64,000 bases of DNA, taken from positions 62,548,012 through 62,612,011 of the forward strand of contig OY997590.1 of NCBI GenBank assembly GCA_963921825.1, read 5' to 3'. Below, one piece after another: positions 45,482-56,056 of this stretch (positions are counted from its first letter, which is position 1; the number at the start of each line of letters is the position of its first letter). The notes beneath the pieces were generated by a model, which saw only the letters and a program-made list of their open reading frames with translations, made no database searches and had not been told where the DNA came from. A program made the position numbers and the translations under genes. Source of the stretch: Erodium maritimum. Lineage: Eukaryota; Streptophyta; Magnoliopsida; Geraniales; Geraniaceae.

Positions 45482-48400
45482 TGTCACGCCCCAAATCCGG
45501 TTTGGCCGGACTCGAGACGTGACCTGAAACAAACGATATAAAAGTGGTAAAACTGTAATAAATTCTTTTAAAGTTGAAAACGAGTCCAAAGTATTCCTCA
45601 ATAATTCAATCCCGAAATTCAAATATAGTGTCAAAACTTGATAAGTGACAAAGGTAAATAAAGTTCGACAATGAGGACCAACACATCTCTAATACAGCTC
45701 TCAGGACATCCGGAAGCTCCCGAGCCTCGAATTTCCCAGATCCCAAGCACACCTGTACACACAATGAGTAAACAAATAGGGATGAGCTTACGCTCAGTAG
45801 GGAAAAATCGTAAATAACTTTAGTCTCCGAGTTTAATATTAAATCTGCTTTAAATCGATGTCACGAAAGTATTTAAAACCTTTAGACCAAAAGGTATAAT
45901 AAACGAATAAGAAGCAGCGGTAAAAATAACGCATTCTCGAGGATAACGATGAGCTCTCAGAGAATAAACAGATAACATTATACTAACATAGAAAAACGAC
46001 ACAACGGGAACGAGTAAATTCTATAAATCAATGAACTGTTATAGAATCCAGATAAGGAAATAGTATCGCTTTTTCCCAAGATAATAGTAACTTAAAAGGA
46101 GTTCATAATAAATACTTTAAAGGATCAATAAGAGTAAAATGTGAGTAATCAATATCTTGCCAACCACTTGCTTTCTCAAGCCTCCGATCCATGGATAGAT
46201 TCTGGGATCACCTCGGTTCCCATATTCCGATCCACTAGAGTATCCATATCATATCAGATTTTCCCTCGGTCCAGAGGAAGCACATGCGTCGGGGCACCGG
46301 AAACAATCCCAATTGGGCGCTTATCATCTGGATTCCCAGAAATGCCTCCAAAGGGCCATATGTCATAGGGGACCAAGTAGTGCACCCACTGGGATGCAGT
46401 TCCTTGGGGTGAAACCATAAGTAATCCTTTCCCCGCAGGGTAAACTGTCCGGTTGCCCGCAGGCCCAATAACTAATGCCCCGCAGGGTCCAATAACCAAA
46501 TGCCCGCATGCCCAATAATCAATGCCCCGCAGGGTCCAATAACCAAATGAATATCCCGCAGGATCTGCCAATACTCAACTCTCATAATATCCAGTAACCA
46601 ATGAATATCCCGCAGGATCTGCCAATACTCAATTCTTATAATATCCAGTAACCAAAGAATATCCCGCAGGATCTGCCAATACTCAATTCTTATAATATCC
46701 AGTAACCAATACTCTCAGGCTCTAAACTCAGTCATTAACTCACTGTATCTGTCCAACTCCAACCACCTCATCGGCACCGGATTCCCCCCCCCCGGTGTAG
46801 TACCAAACCAAGCAAACAAACAGACGAACCAATAAACGAGCATACATTCAAGAATAAGAATAAAGGAACAAACATTTCATTCATCCATCAAGCAACACAC
46901 GACGGAACACACTTTCATCACAACCCGGACAACCAACACCATTTCATACTTACCGTACACTTACCTGTCACCAACCATCGGTACATCGATCACCTGGTTG
47001 TGCCCCTATGGCACAACCAGTCATACTCGATCATCCGTTCAACCAACAATTATATCAACATAAACACTCAATCAACCAAGTATGCATTCAACCAATCAAT
47101 CATCATGTGAACGAACAAATAGTCATTCAATAATAGACGTTAATTTAGTTTCATTAGACTCTTAAGTTAACCTAATAACTAGCAACCAAGCATGTGAACC
47201 TAGCACACAACTAATCCGAGAGCTCTTCACAGCCTCTCTACCAGTACATCAATTTCCCAAGTATTGAAAGCACACTTCACTAATTGTCATCATTCTAAGC
47301 ATGCATACTAGACTCATCCAATCATTAGTAATTGAAATGCGATTATTCTAGTTATTCGCATCCTATAGGAAATTCTAGGACCTTTCCGATTTTATTATCC
47401 TAATCATGCATACTAAGCGTTAATTAAGAAATTAATACTTTTCCTATCTCGTGGTCTTCCTCTCAACACTCTGAAGAAACGCTCGAGTGGTCACCACTCC
47501 GTTCTTCACACGGGTTCCGGCGTGATCTTCGTTCTTCTAGCTCGGGTCCAAGCCCTTGTCCTCGGGCGAAGTCCCGTCTAGGTTTGACAAAGAAAAAGTC
47601 CAATCAATACTGATAAAAGCCAAAGGTCCATTGATTTATCCAAAATCGTCCTTTAATTTCTCACCTTGAATTAAATAAAGTTAATTATTTAATCTGATTT
47701 TCTTTTTATAATTTTAGTTGACCCGGGTTGACCCGGATCCAGACCCTGACCCGGTCCAGACCTGGTCCACAACCCGAGTCCTGCCCAGACAGCCCAGCCC
47801 GATGGCCTCTCTGGTCCAAGGCCCGTCTGTCAAAGGGCCCGGCTTCTTTTGCTGTCTGGCCCAAGTGTGACGAACGGCCCAAGGCCCACTTCCTTGACCT
47901 GACTCGAGTTGGGGAACGATGGTGGCGGCTAGGGTTCCCCTCCGGCCACCGTCTGCGGCGTCAGTGAGGTTGGAAGGGTTTTTCGCCGGTGTTCAGGGCG
48001 TCAGGGAACTCGGGGACGTGAGGGGATGTCGTCAGGGTTGTTTTCAAGCTCCGATGACCGGTAATGGCGTCGTAGGAAACTTGCCGGCATTCAGATCTCA
48101 GATCTGGCACCCGCGAGTCCCGGCGAGCTCCTCAGCTCCAGATCTCGTCTCAACGAGATCGCTCGAGCAAGATTAGCAGAGAAGAAGGGACGGGAAAGGC
48201 GGGTTTAGTTCGGGAGGGGCTCACCGTAGATGGGTTCGCCGGTTACTAGCGCGGTGAGGTTTGGGGTTTTGTGGCGAGGCTTCGTCTGGTGCGGTGAGGG
48301 AGAAGAAGAAGGGGCGAGGGGTTTTCTGGGTTGTCTGATACGGGGAAGAAAGGAGAAGAAGCCTCGACGTCTTTCCGGTGCAGTGGAGAGGCCGGAGACG

Positions 48401-48744
48401 ACGCTGGTGCGTCTGACCTGAGAGAGAAGACGGCGGGTTTCGAGAGGGTTCGGCGAGAGGAGGAAGAGACATCGGTTTTCGTGCGCACCAATGGATGTGA
48501 AACGGCGCGTTTAGCCTTATAAGGCTAGGGTTTTCTGGCGTGGGCTTGGTTCTGCACGAACTGGGCCTGCGCGCGCGTAACAGATTGGGCCCACGTTGGC
48601 CCAATCCCGACTCAGTCCAAATCAGTCCTTTTCCCTTCTTTTTTTTTGTTTTTCTTCTTTTCAAAACACCACTTGTTGCAAATTCTTACCCCCTTGTTCC
48701 AGAATGCAAACTATTACTCTTTTAAAAATAAAGCGGGATTTACA
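45482..48744 (-). mobile_element. Inner solo LTR of nest 2, duplication GCAGC
   Basis: On plus it starts TGTCACGCCCCAAATCCGG and ends AAGCGGGATTTACA. GCAGC flanks it exactly (45477-45481 and 48745-48749). Length is 3,263 bp, in the opposite orientation to the LTR it sits in. GC-rich frames at 47728-48664 have no domains and have counterparts on both strands. Confidence 0.9.
46540..46705. repeat. Tandem 54-bp repeat in the inner LTR of nest 2
   Basis: ATATCCCGCAGGATCTGCCA recurs at 46551, 46605 and 46659, separated by AATACTCAA, TATAATATCCAGT and ACCAA. A related CCCGCAGG motif continues upstream from about 46430. Confidence 0.85.
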
Positions 48745-50324
48745 GCAGCGCCGCGCTCTTCTCTTTCCCTCGTTTCTCTCTCGCCATCGCTGGAGATCCG
48801 AACCTTTCCGACCTCGTCAGAGCTTCGGCGTTACCTCCCGACCTCCCTCATCCACCCACCATCGTCCTTCGTCTCAAACTCGCACCAGTAACACCCCCAT
48901 CCCTCTTCTCCATTTTCGCTTCGTCTTCAGAACCAACAAGGGCTCGCCGGAGAACATCCGAGGTCTTCGAACTCGATCCCGCACGGTTCGTGCTTCTCTC
49001 GACCTCCCTCCTTCTTCCCCAGCACCGCCCCTCTCGATTTCTGGTGTTCCCGAGCTCGATTCGAACGGATTTGGTTTGTAACCATCGTCGGCGACTCGCA
49101 AACCCTAGATCTGAAACGGGTTTGCCTCCTGACGCCGTGCCTGACACCCTTGCCCTCGTCCAGCCACGGCCTGAGCTCCTCCTTCCCTTGCCGAGCTTCA
49201 CCAGCCCTTCACGTCGGGTTTTGGGTGTCGTTGCCGCCGGAGAAGGTGGCCGGAACGCACGAGGATCGCCGGAGCTGAGCGAACTTGGGGATGAAACTAG
49301 ACGGGCCTTAGGCCAAGTGGGGCGGTTGGGTCGGAAGTCACCGGGCCAGGACAACCAGGACGGGCCTGGATCAGGATGGGCTCTAGGCCAGATCGTGGGT
49401 CGGACGTGGGTCAGGCCCAAGTCTTGGGACCGGGTCTGACTCGGGTCCGGGTCGGCTTCTGGGTTTGGACCGAGTCTGGATCCGGGTTGGGCCTGGATTT
49501 GGGTCGGATCCGGGTAAACCCAGTTTCAAAGAAAATCCTTTTAAAATCAGATTAATTAACTGATTTAATTAATTTAAGGTGGGCATTTAAAGGTTTATTT
49601 AGACATCAAAGGACCTTTGGACAAATACCGGAACTGATTGGACCGTTTATCTGTTAAACCCAGACTGGACCTTGCCCGAGAACGTGGTTTTTGCCCGAGA
49701 AGACGGAGTTGGCCCGATCGTCAGCAACTAGGAGTATTATTAGAGGAAGACCAAAAGGTAGGGGAAATACTAAACTTCTCGTGCACTTAAATACTTAGTA
49801 TGCCTATTAGGTTAATAAAATCGGAAAGGTCCTATATTGCATATAGGATGCAAATAACTAGAATAATCGTCTTTCAAATACTAATAACATGACGTGTCTA
49901 GTATGCATGCGTAGGATGTGAACAACTAGTTTAACTCTCTTTCAATACTTGGGAAATTGCTTTACTGGTAGAAAGGCCGAGATGAGCCATATGATTGGTT
50001 GTGATTGCCTCACATGCATTGTTTGCTTAGTTTAAGATGAATTAAGGGTCTAACGAAACTAGATAAATTGCATGATTGAATGATTGATTGAATGCTTGAA
50101 TGATTGGATGATTGATTGGATGCTTGAGTGATTGAATGGTTGAACGGATGATCGAGTATGACTGATTGTGCCAAATGGTACGATCAGGTGATCGATGGAC
50201 TGATGGAACGTGGTTGGTAAGTATGATGGTAAGTGTGATTGTGGGTATGAATCCCCTATGGTGTGTATTGGTGAATTCATGAATTTCTAAGTTTGATTGT
50301 GCAATGTGTTGACCTGTCGGTCTC

Positions 50325-50625
50325 TTGTGTTTGGTTGATCCTGTGGGATATTGATTAGAGGACCCTGCGGGGCTTTGATTGGTTAATCCTGCGGGATATT
50401 GATTGTGGACCATGTGGGGAATTGATTGGTTAATCCTGCGGGATATTGGTTGTGAACCCTGCGGGGCATTGATTGGTTAATCCTGCGGGATATTGATTGG
50501 AGGACCTTGCGGGGCATTGGTTGGTTAATCCTGCGGGATATTGATTGGAGGACCCTGCGGGGCATGGTTGATTGATCCTGCTGGACATTGGATGGTTTAC
50601 CCTGCGGGGAATGGTTACTCATTGA
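50325..50625 (+). repeat. Tandem repeat of about 50 bp in the middle LTR of nest 2
   Basis: GGTTAATCCTGCGGGATATTG alternates with GAGGACCCTGCGGGGCATTG for about six units. The CCTGCGGG core is shared with repeats in the inner LTR of nest 2 and the middle LTR of nest 1. Confidence 0.85.
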
Positions 50626-53237
50626 CTCACCCGAGTGTATGCGTCCTGCGGGAGCATTACCTTGGTTCCCTATGACATATGGTCCCTTGGGGGAATTTCC
50701 GAGAATCCCGACGATAAGCGTCCCTCAAGGATTGTTACCGGTAGCCCGATGTATGTGTATCCTCTGGACCGAGGGAAAATCTTATGTGACACGAATACTC
50801 TTGTGGATCGGAGTATGGGATCCAACATGACACAAAGAGTATTGTGGATCAGAGGGTGGTGACTTCATGTCCCACTGCATTACTTAAACGCTCCATCTTC
50901 TATTGATTGTTAATAAATGCATTGTTTACTTTATTTTCTATGATTGTTACTGGCTCTTTGAAAGCGCTAAATACCAGTTTTATTCCCTTATTTCAACATC
51001 TTCTTAGTTCTCTGTATCATTGAAGCCTGAACGAAATTGTGAATTTCTATTTGTTAAACTTAAAGACCGTTATCCTTAAGAATGTGATATTGTTCTTATC
51101 TTGCCTATGTTATAACATCATTTTGCTTAAAAGTTTTAATTGCAATATGTATTGTCATGCTGAAGCTATTTTATTACTAAATTGGAGGCTAAACTGTTTA
51201 TCAATTTTCCCTACTGAACATAAGCTCACCCCTATTTGTTTTATTGACTGTTTTTACAGGCGTGCTTGTTGAGTAGTGGACTCGAGGCTCGGGAGCTTCT
51301 GTGGGTTCGGGTGCTTTTGTCTTTAGAGACGATTATGGTCCTATTTTTTTTGTTTACGAACCTTATGTTTAAAGAATTTATTTATGGAACTTTTACTTGA
51401 GATATTTTGATGGAAACTAAACTTGGAGAGTTATAGTGGACTTGAGACACTTTTGTAGTTACTTTTTGTTTTATCTTTAAGTCACGTCTCGAGTCCGGAC
51501 AATAGCGGATTTGGGGCGTGACAATCGTCGGCCTAGATATCCTATACCGGAATCCTTCGTCGGTATAAATATCATACCGAAACATCTAGCCTCGGGTACC
51601 GCGTACGTCAGAACACCAGCCTCGGCCTAGATATCTTATACCAGAATCCTCCGTCGGTATAGATATCATACCGGAACACCTAGCCTCAGAACATATCGTG
51701 TCGGAACAGACAGCATCGGCCACGATATCGGACCGGAACACCATCCTCGGCCTAGATATCCTACCGGGGTACACACATATAGGGTCTCAAACATGTCACA
51801 AGACAATAGTTCACACTAACATTCACCACATTCTCATAGCATATCACGACCATTAATTTAACAACGGAACATACCGCAGACCAAACATTACAAAGCTACT
51901 AATCACAAACGGACACAATCATCACACAATCATACGGGCACGACATGGCCCACATACAATTCTACAGCACGACAAGTCCCAGACCTACGGGCACGACGTG
52001 GCCCGCAAGTTATTCCACATATAAATGACTACGCTAGTTATTCACATCCTACATATGATTCTACAATTATTCCGGTTGTTCATATCCTATATGCAATTCT
52101 AGTAACTTTCCGTAATTAAACCGGTATTCGCTACTTTTCCCTACCTCAACCGCGATCCACTCCAACCGTAGCTCCAGAAGCGCTCGCGACGACCCGCCTA
52201 AAGCTCCCCTCTTCCGCGATCGGTGGTAAAATCTGAAGTGACGAAACAACGCACTTTTTAATACGCAAGCCAACTTCGATTTTTATGAAATTAACGCCTA
52301 AATGAAACCCCGAAAAGTACCGATCACTCCCAAACTTCCCAATTACTCGACATTGTCAGAATGGGCCCGGAATGGCCCATTTCGCCCGGCTTGGCGAATC
52401 TGCCCGGGATCGAGAAAACGTCCCTCGGGGCTCCGAAAATGTCCATTTTCGTTTCTACAATTCCTAATTATACTCACTCGTTCCAACGCAATTGGCGGAA
52501 TCAATTCCTGATGCCCGAGCGTTCTAACTCCGCATTTAAAGTTTCTAACCACAATTTCCGAATTCTCATGAATTACAAACCCTAATTCCCTACCTCTCAA
52601 TACAAAATTGAAAACTCTCACCGTAATTTCTTAGATCCTAATCAACACTCAAATATTAATCTATATCAGATATATACCTCACAACCACCTTGAATTTCCA
52701 TATACCGTAGCACTCGAATGGACAACAAAATGAAAGTCAAGATAAATAATTCTTTAGATATTACCTTTGCCACTTACTACTATATCACACGGCACTGATT
52801 CTCCATAGAAAGGTGATGCTCCATGAGCATTAAATGCTCAGTAATGCTCCTATTAGAATAAAGAGTAGCTTGAGAGTAATACACACAGTCACACAACTCT
52901 TGATCTCTATTTCACCTTGTGCCGCTACTCTTCATTGATCCTTTATGATCAATCCATGAAGAAGGAACAAAAACAACAAGCAAAGCTGTCTTTCTGCCGT
53001 CGCACCCAAACCGTGAAATATCATATCCCTTTTTCTTTTTTTTCCTGTTCAGCTGCCCAAGTCAAATAAGCAATGAAACCCTACTATCCATCCTTTTGTA
53101 CCAATAGAAGATAAGGGCATGAAATGGGCTAAGTTGGATTAAATGAGCCTAGCTCATGGGCCAAAAATTAAGCCTTTTTTTCTATCCAAATATTACACAA
53201 AAGATAAGATCAAACACACAAAACCTAAGAGCTAAAT

Positions 53238-53262
53238 TCCCCCCCGGGGGGGGGGGGGGGGG
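53238..53262. repeat. C7/G18 homopolymer run
   Basis: CCCCCCC is followed directly by a long run of G. This is unusual in the window and prone to sequencing error or a collapse/expansion artefact. A similar C-run occurs near 46785. Confidence 0.9.
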
Positions 53263-53393
53263 TTGGTGTGTGGTAGAGTTCTGACCCCTGCCCCGAATAT
53301 CCAGGCCCTACTAGGGAGGGCCTGCGGGGACGTGGGAAGGAGACTCGAGAGTCCTCCTCCCCTGCCTTAGGCCTATCATTGATCCCGACGAGG

Positions 53394-55237
53394 CTACTTG
53401 ACATCCTTCGTCGATAACTCTATGTCTGGGGTCAGCAAGATATCCTCCATTATCTGATCTGCTTCCATGATAAGGAATTCCCGTTTCCTTGATTTTGCTT
53501 TTGTATCAGTCTGGTACGGTATGTTTCTTGCCCTAGGTGTCTTTTCTATTCTTGGGGCCCGAGGAGTTGGTTGTTTCTTTCCCCTTATTTTCCTTCCTTT
53601 GTGTCCCGTTGTTTCCGAAACATGGCCCGTAGCAAAGCAAGCAAGTGTCTCATGCTGGAGACTCGTCGTTACCAGGACTGATAAAGAGAACTCTGGGATG
53701 TCCTGGGGGCTTTGTATCTCCCTTGGTGGTTGTGCTATTTCACCCACCACCCTGGCCCCATGTTCTACTGTAGTAGCGGTCACACCAGCCTGGATGTTAA
53801 GCTTGGATGCGAGGTTGATTGTATGGGTGGTGCAGGGAGACACTACTGATCCCTTCCCCTGATCCGCAGCATTCACCTTTAATGCTGCTATGGGAAATTC
53901 GGTACTCTAAGACTTAGGCTAGGTTGTAAGGTCAACTTTGTCAACATGGAAAGACTACTGGCCCTCGGGGACACTCTGTCTCCTTTGCTGTCTGGACCCA
54001 TTGTTGGATATCTCTTCTTGGATAATTCTGGGGTATGCAAGAGCAATAGGACAATGAGCCATGTGAGTTACACCTGTCGAGGGCTGATGCGACGTTCTCC
54101 GGTCCTTCTGAGCTGGCGGTGCAACACTCCAGTCTGTCCGGAATATCACCTCTGTGCGGATTGCTGGCGGCGCTCGGAGGGAGTCCCCGTATCTTCTTGC
54201 AAACTGCTCCACTCCCGGGAGTACATCAGTGCATCCGACATTAGAATGGCCGATACGACCGCATCTATAACAAAAATCTGACAACTTCTCGTACTACCGC
54301 CTCACTTTTAGGTATTCCGGTATCCCTCTTCTTGGAACGTAAGGTAGCGGTGGAGAGGCCGAGTGACATTTAACTCCACCCTGAGCCACAGGTACTCCTC
54401 CCATCCCCGGAGAAGGGTCGGGTTCTTTGTTGTACGCCTCCTTTGGTGCTCGACCTCCTTCCCCAACTTTGAGAGTATGAACGCCTTCAACTCCGTCGTC
54501 CTTGCCTCCACCGGTATATCGTACACCTTGATGGATATCTGGATGGATCGGAAGCACAGGCTCTCTGGTAGTTCTCTCGGAGGTAGCGGTGTAAGGAGAA
54601 GGACCGTGTTGTAGAAAGCCCATGGTTCACGAGCTCAGATCCCTTCCATGGCTGACCTGGACAAGAAGTAGAACACAACGATTTTGTCGGTCAATAGTTG
54701 TACCTTGAGGTCCTTTACGTTCCATGCGTTTGCCACCACCGTGCAGAGGGTTCTGGGTTTTACCTTTTTTTCAACAAGCACCCGGCCCGCCAAAGCGATC
54801 TTGTACCTAAGTCCATCGAGGAGCAGAACCGTGTTTGCCGACAGCACCAAGATAGCATCATCCTCGTCGAAGAAGTCCCTTGGTGGATCCAGGTTAAGGG
54901 AGACTTGGTTCAGCTGAGCTTGGACTGCCTCGACGTTGGCTCCTTGCGTCTCTAGTTGGCCGATGTCCCCTATGGATGAATCGGCTAAGGAGGGCCCGTT
55001 CGCCAGAGAGGAGGGGTCGGGTTGCATGTCGGGACAAACCCCCAGGAATGATGTTGTTGCATGCGAGGTTTGGGACTCCATCTGAAGTTGATAGAGGAAC
55101 GGAGGTTTGGGCAGAATCAACGGTTGCCATAAATGCCTATGAGTAAGATTTCGGGGCTGTGTTCTGGCCACGACCGGTGGTGGTGGTCTCTGTAAGAGGA
55201 GGAGAGGGGTATGTACGCTGTGAGATGGGGGACTCAT
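53394..55237 (-). pseudogene. LINE ORF1 relic (DUF4283, CCHC zinc knuckle)
   Basis: Nucleic-acid-binding ORF1 of an L1-type LINE, better preserved than the copy at 7250. The first frame (55237-54635) starts MSPPSHSVHTP and carries the DUF4283 strand IALAGRVLVEKKVKPRTL, then VANAWNVKDLKVQ and KIVVFYFLSR. After a break near 54635 the reading continues in other frames: RSIQISIKVYDIP, KAFILSKLGKEVE, WLRVELNVTRPLH. The zinc knuckle FCYRCGRIGHSNVGC (54230-54275) keeps all CCHC residues. A C-terminal tail (53876-53394) is basic, with KGRKIRGKKQP. At least three frame breaks make it non-functional. Confidence 0.75.
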
Positions 55238-55510
55238 CCTTTGTCACTCTCGGCTAGGATTGAGGGAGGATGTGGGGGTTGTGGCTTATGTGGGTTGTGA
55301 GATAGGAAGTGAAAGATCAATCAGAGGCGAGGTTGAGAAAGAAAAGAGAAGAGCTCTATTGATAAGTAGGAGCAGGCTTCACCATTATGTCGTCGCAAGG
55401 GAAAAACAACGATAGACGGTGATTGACAGTCACATAGCACGTGAATGAGGGACTTGAGGGAGAAAACGAGAGCACGCAGGCTCCCACTCCACTTTATATC
55501 TTGATAGTAC

Positions 55511-56056
55511 ATAGTTTCTCTTCCTTGGAATATAGGTAGTACAAATCATGTAATATTGACTAAGAGAGACTAGTATATTAGTATAGAAACAACTTATAAT
55601 TAAAATTAAAATGGATATAAATCGAGTCAAACAAAGAACAATGAATAGAGATAAGAAAGACCTAGTCTCCAATTCGTTGGTTCAGATGAATGAATGTTAC
55701 AGCATGTCGAAAGGTGTCAGGAATTAAAATCTCTGCAAGCACAAAAACAGCAATCTCCTGGTTTCCTTAAAACAAATGTTTTTGTCTGCTCCAAAAATGA
55801 ATGAATACATGCTTCTGTTGAGTCTATTGCCTCGGTCATGAACCATATGTTACATTGTACGTACGATCATCATCTTAACACTCTACTAATGTCATTGACC
55901 AATTTCCAAAATTGCCCATAAAATTCAAATTCCCTTCTTTCCAAATCTACTTCAATTGAGGGTATTATAAGACGTACCAATTCATTAGGCAAAACAAAAA
56001 TTAAATAACAAGTAATTGGTATTTTCTCTCTCTTGCTCTGTTTGTTCTTCTTTGCA
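55511..56056 (+). other. Upstream region of MATE gene 2
   Basis: No frame or element end was seen. A TATTATAAG stretch near 55962 could be a TATA box about 90 bases before the ATG, followed by a pyrimidine-rich TTTTCTCTCTCTTGC leader. It does not resemble the duplicated promoter of MATE gene 1. Confidence 0.4.

Larger units (their letters stand above)
45227..51523 (+). mobile_element. Middle solo LTR of nest 2, duplication ATCCT/ATCGT
   Basis: Starts TGTAAAACCCCACTAAT and ends ATAGCGGATTTGGGGCGTGACA. Flanking 5-mers ATCCT (45222-45226) and ATCGT (51524-51528) differ at one base, fitting an old duplication. Own length is about 3.0 kb without the inner LTR. Content parallels the outer and middle LTRs of nest 1. 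Confidence 0.8.
44419..53197 (-). mobile_element. Outer solo LTR of nest 2, minus orientation, duplication CAAAA
   Basis: Plus-strand start TGTCACGCCCCAAATCCGG at 44419. CAAAA flanks at 44414-44418 and 53198-53202, which puts its other end at AAATATTACA, a TGTAA start on minus. Own sequence is 44419-45226 plus about 51529-53197, about 2.5 kb. The right end is less typical (TGTAATATTTGG rather than TGTAAGAACC), so that boundary rests on the duplication. Confidence 0.7.
53203..55510 (-). mobile_element. LINE 5' part with ORF1 (continues at 44418)
   Basis: On minus the LINE runs from a leader beginning near 55510, through ORF1 (55237-53394), into a non-coding tail. The tail passes the CAAAA junction to 44418-44233. 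ORF2 is not present. A poly-C/poly-G run lies at 53238-53262 in the tail. Confidence 0.6.

Noticed and set aside
46785..46796. Run of C near an LTR repeat
   Set aside because: Considered as a regulatory or structural site, but it is a simple homopolymer with no partner.
48221..49439. Several frames of 147-190 codons on both strands
   Set aside because: They are in the GC-rich, pyrimidine-biased part of two nested LTRs; there is no domain and no start conserved between LTR copies.
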